Shown here piece after piece: positions 5,726 through 7,489 of a stretch of DNA of 7,489 bases (the stretch's first letter is position 1; each line of letters starts with the position of its first letter). Under the pieces are notes generated by a model. It was not told the DNA's origin and did not search any database. It worked only from the letters and a program-made list of their open reading frames with translations. This DNA comes from an uncultured bacterium. Lineage in GTDB: Bacteria > Bacillota_A > Clostridia > Oscillospirales > Oscillospiraceae. Position numbers and translations under genes: made by a program. Where the stretch lies: NCBI GenBank assembly GCA_945917385.1, contig CAMEHJ010000048.1:1-7489 (forward strand), written 5' to 3'.

Positions 5726-5769
5726 GTACATTGTATAAAAAAGGGGCGACGGCATGCGGGATGGTTTTG

Positions 5770-6864
5770 CTACGGCTCCATAACGGTGTCCCGCCGTAAG
5801 TCCGGGGTCTTGCCGGAAATCAGCTTCAGGCAGAAGCGAAAGGCGGTGGGAACGGAAAAATCACGCTTGATGTCCTGTGGACTTTGCCAGAAAAATTCCC
5901 CGCTCTCCCCGACGCAGTCGAGCAGATACGCGTCCATATGCCACTCCACATGGGTAAACACATGCTTCCCCGGCGGGCAGGGCGTACAGGCGGCAACGCG
6001 CAGTTCCCGCTCCTCGGCCCATGCGGCGGCTTCCGCCGGGCTGAGCCGCCCCGGAACATTGGGAAATTCCCACAGACCCGCCAGCAGACCTTTCTCCTCC
6101 CGTTTGCGGATGGCATAGCGCCCGTCATGGCGCAGCAGCAGCACCGTCCGCCGCTCCTGCCGCCGCTCTCTGGGCGGAGACTTCACCGGGTAGCGAGCCA
6201 CGGTATCCGTCTCACTGGCAAGACAATGAGCCTGCAGGGGGCAGACGGCGCATCGGGCCTCCCCGTTGGGGATACAAACGGTCTCTCCCAGCTCCATAAT
6301 GCCCTCGGTCACAAGGGCGGCGTCCTTTCCGCCGGGATAGCTCCGGCGCAGCAGCGCCGTGAAGCGGGCTTTGGTGCCTGCAAGGGCGATGTCCTCCCCG
6401 GATGCCAGCAGCCGGGACAGCACCCGCAGGACATTGCCGTCCACCGCCGGCTCCGGTTGGCCGTAGGCAATGGAGGCAATAGCCCCGGCAGTATAGTCGC
6501 CTATACCGGGCAACTTTTTCAGCTCCGATGCCTGTTGGGGCAGACGTCCGCCGTACTGCTCCATGATGCAAAGCGCCGCTTTTTTCAGGTTCCGCGCCCG
6601 ACTGTAATAGCCAAGCCCCTCCCACAGCTTCATTAGCTGCTCCTCCTCCGCCCGGGCCAGATCGGCCACGGTGGGATAGCGGGCGAGAAAGCGCTCGTAG
6701 TAGGGTATGACCGTTTCAATGCGGGTCTGCTGGAGCATGATCTCCGAGAGCCAGACGTGGTAAGGCGTGGGTTCCTGCCGCCATGGCAGGGGCCGCCTGA
6801 CCTGCTGATACCATGCCACGAGCAGGGGCAGGCACTGTTCGATTCGTTCCGTTTCATTCATCAT
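5770..6864 (-). CDS. mutY: A/G-specific adenine glycosylase MutY
   Basis: This 364-aa DNA repair enzyme removes adenine mispaired with 8-oxoguanine. It has the full MutY architecture: Glu41 in WLSEIMLQQT, the helix-hairpin-helix LPGIGDYTAGAI (118-129), the catalytic Asp142 in AVDGNV, and the [4Fe-4S] loop Cys197-X7-Cys205-X2-Cys208-X5-Cys214. The C-terminal Nudix-like domain reads GLLAGLWEFPN, then KHVFTHVEWH, and recognises 8-oxoguanine. The first Cys gap is 7 rather than the 6 of the E. coli enzyme, a variant I associate with clostridial proteins. The 8-oxoguanine-sensing FSH triplet described in Geobacillus MutY is FTH (303-305) here. I start it at ATG 6864, 6 nt after GGAG (6871-6874). 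The frame stays open to 6900, but the extra N-terminal residues are not conserved and reach into the leader. It is a separate transcription unit between two same-strand genes. Confidence 0.96.
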   Translation of the reverse strand: MMNETERIEQCLPLLVAWYQQVRRPLPWRQEPTPYHVWLSEIMLQQTRIETVIPYYERFLARYPTVADLARAEEEQLMKLWEGLGYYSRARNLKKAALCIMEQYGGRLPQQASELKKLPGIGDYTAGAIASIAYGQPEPAVDGNVLRVLSRLLASGEDIALAGTKARFTALLRRSYPGGKDAALVTEGIMELGETVCIPNGEARCAVCPLQAHCLASETDTVARYPVKSPPRERRQERRTVLLLRHDGRYAIRKREEKGLLAGLWEFPNVPGRLSPAEAAAWAEERELRVAACTPCPPGKHVFTHVEWHMDAYLLDCVGESGEFFWQSPQDIKRDFSVPTAFRFCLKLISGKTPDLRRDTVMEP

Positions 6865-6870
6865 AGGTGA

Positions 6871-6874
6871 CTCC
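6871..6874 (-). promoter_or_regulatory. Ribosome binding site fixing the MutY start
   Basis: Minus-strand GGAG sits 6 nt ahead of ATG 6864 and 9 nt ahead of the second ATG at 6861. Either Met is possible; the first has the better spacing. The ATG at 6900 has no such site. Confidence 0.65.
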
Positions 6875-6927
6875 GTGGCTGTGCGCGTTCTCAGCGACAC
6901 ACAGGGGCGCTGTCGAATTTCCTGTCT

Positions 6928-6956
6928 ACTATATCATAAGCCGGGGCACATTGCAA
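6928..6956 (-). promoter_or_regulatory. Predicted promoter of mutY
   Basis: Minus-strand TTGCAA (-35, 6956-6951) and TATAGT (-10, 6933-6928) are 17 nt apart. Transcription would start near 6921, about 57 nt before the ATG. The -35 is the centre of a near-palindrome, CACATTGCAAAGTG (6948-6961), broken at one symmetric pair, which might bind a regulator. Confidence 0.65.
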
Positions 6957-6976
6957 AGTGTCCCGATCCTTCAAGT

Positions 6977-7012
6977 AAAAAAACGGCAGACCGTCGTTTC
7001 GGTCTGCCGTTT
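6977..7012 (-). terminator. Intrinsic terminator of the transporter gene
   Basis: A perfect 13-bp stem (6981-6993 with 7000-7012) and a 6-nt loop are followed on the minus strand by a run of seven T residues (7 As at 6977-6983 on +, partly within the stem). It begins 5 nt after the transporter stop codon. Stem, tight loop and T-tract make this the clearest Rho-independent terminator in the window, and it insulates mutY from the transporter. Confidence 0.92.
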
Positions 7013-7017
7013 AAGCG

Positions 7018-7489
7018 TTACTCCGTTTTTCTTTTAGGTTTCACTTCAAGCTGTGCGAAGATGATAGCGGCGAACATGAGAGCGCAGCCCGCAAGCTCTC
7101 TCGGCGTGAGCCGCTCATTCAGTACGAGCCAGCCGGACAGCGCGGAAAAGACGCTTTCAAGGCTCATAACAAGGCTTGCGAGCGTGGGGTTAACGTCCGC
7201 CTGACCGAGGATCTGGAGCGTATAGGCAATGCTGCTTGAAAATACGCCCGCGTAGGCGATTGCCGGAAGCGCGCTCATAATGCTGTGCGCCGTGGGCTTT
7301 TCAACAATAAACATCACAAGCGTGCTGATAATTGCGATGACAAGAAACTGCACCCTTGAAAGCCTTACCCCGTCAACAAGCGGACTGAAATGGTCAAGCA
7401 CCATTATCTCCACCGCGAACAGGAAAGCGCTTGCCAGCACGTAGGAGTCTCCCAACTGGAGGGAGAGGCGCTCCGACGTCATGCACAAA
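7018..7489 (-). CDS. EamA/DMT-family transporter, C-terminal half (5' truncated by window edge)
   Basis: About 157 codons are visible and the frame is open at the right edge, so the N-terminal half is missing. Five hydrophobic segments match the second EamA repeat of the ten-helix drug/metabolite transporter superfamily: SYVLASAFLFAVEIMVLDHFS, QFLVIAIISTLVMFIV, ALPAIAYAGVFSSSIAYTLQ, PTLASLVMSLESVFSALSGW, and ELAGCALMFAAIIFAQL. The typical motifs SSSIAYTLQ, SLESVFSALSGWLVLNE and LAGCALMFAAI are present, as is a basic cytoplasmic tail (KPKRKTE). Such proteins export or exchange small metabolites, amino acids or drugs in the inner membrane; the substrate cannot be told from this half. The TTG at 7486-7488 is an internal leucine codon rather than a start, because a full-length member needs about 140-150 residues more. 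It ends just before a strong terminator. Confidence 0.9.
   Translation of the reverse strand, partial: LCMTSERLSLQLGDSYVLASAFLFAVEIMVLDHFSPLVDGVRLSRVQFLVIAIISTLVMFIVEKPTAHSIMSALPAIAYAGVFSSSIAYTLQILGQADVNPTLASLVMSLESVFSALSGWLVLNERLTPRELAGCALMFAAIIFAQLEVKPKRKTE

Noticed and set aside
5737..5769. Intrinsic terminator after mutY
   Set aside because: A run of six T residues follows GC-rich sequence on the minus strand, but I could not draw a stem directly adjacent to it.
5884..6636. 250-aa ORF antisense to mutY
   Set aside because: mutY on the minus strand is unmistakable; the antisense frame has no motif or start signal.

Overview
The window looks like ordinary chromosome from a member of the Bacillota, most likely a gut-type Clostridia. 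This is inferred from the strong GGAGG ribosome binding sites, a class Ic aspartate aminotransferase, a MutY with the C-X7-C iron-sulfur spacing I associate with clostridial MutY proteins, a lipoprotein with a low-complexity Ala/Pro/Ser/Thr stalk, and moderately GC-rich genes separated by AT-rich spacers. No tRNA, rRNA, CRISPR array, insertion sequence or complete mobile element was seen. Species cannot be assigned from the sequence alone.

Layout. Positions 1-438 (+) hold the C-terminal end of a membrane acyltransferase-3-like protein, cut by the left edge, and an overlapping 49-codon small ORF. Positions 439-762 are gene-free and AT-rich. They contain two long perfect inverted repeats (503-540 and 594-636) and an unusual ten-copy array of a degenerate 14-bp unit (638-776), whose last copy supplies the stop codon of the next gene. 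Positions 763-3293 (-) form a two-gene operon: a family 2 glycoside hydrolase followed, after a 5-nt gap, by a small radical SAM/SPASM protein. A compact back-to-back promoter region (3333-3407) separates this operon from a divergent lipoprotein gene (3473-4321, +). A hairpin lies between the lipoprotein gene and the convergent aspartate aminotransferase gene (4379-5665, -). Upstream of that, on the same strand, are mutY (5770-6864, -) and the C-terminal half of an EamA/DMT-family transporter (7018-7489, -), cut by the right edge. The transporter gene ends at a clear intrinsic terminator. The aminotransferase and mutY each have a credible sigma-A-type promoter, so these three genes appear to be separate transcription units.

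How the genes relate. The only close functional coupling visible is the hydrolase/radical-SAM pair, and its substrate is unknown. The divergent lipoprotein could share regulation with it through the common promoter region. The aminotransferase (aspartate/glutamate metabolism), MutY (removal of A opposite 8-oxoguanine) and the transporter look like unrelated neighbours. The best candidates for something undescribed are the 14-bp repeat array with its flanking hairpins, and the glycosidase-radical SAM pair. Neither amounts to a demonstrated new system.
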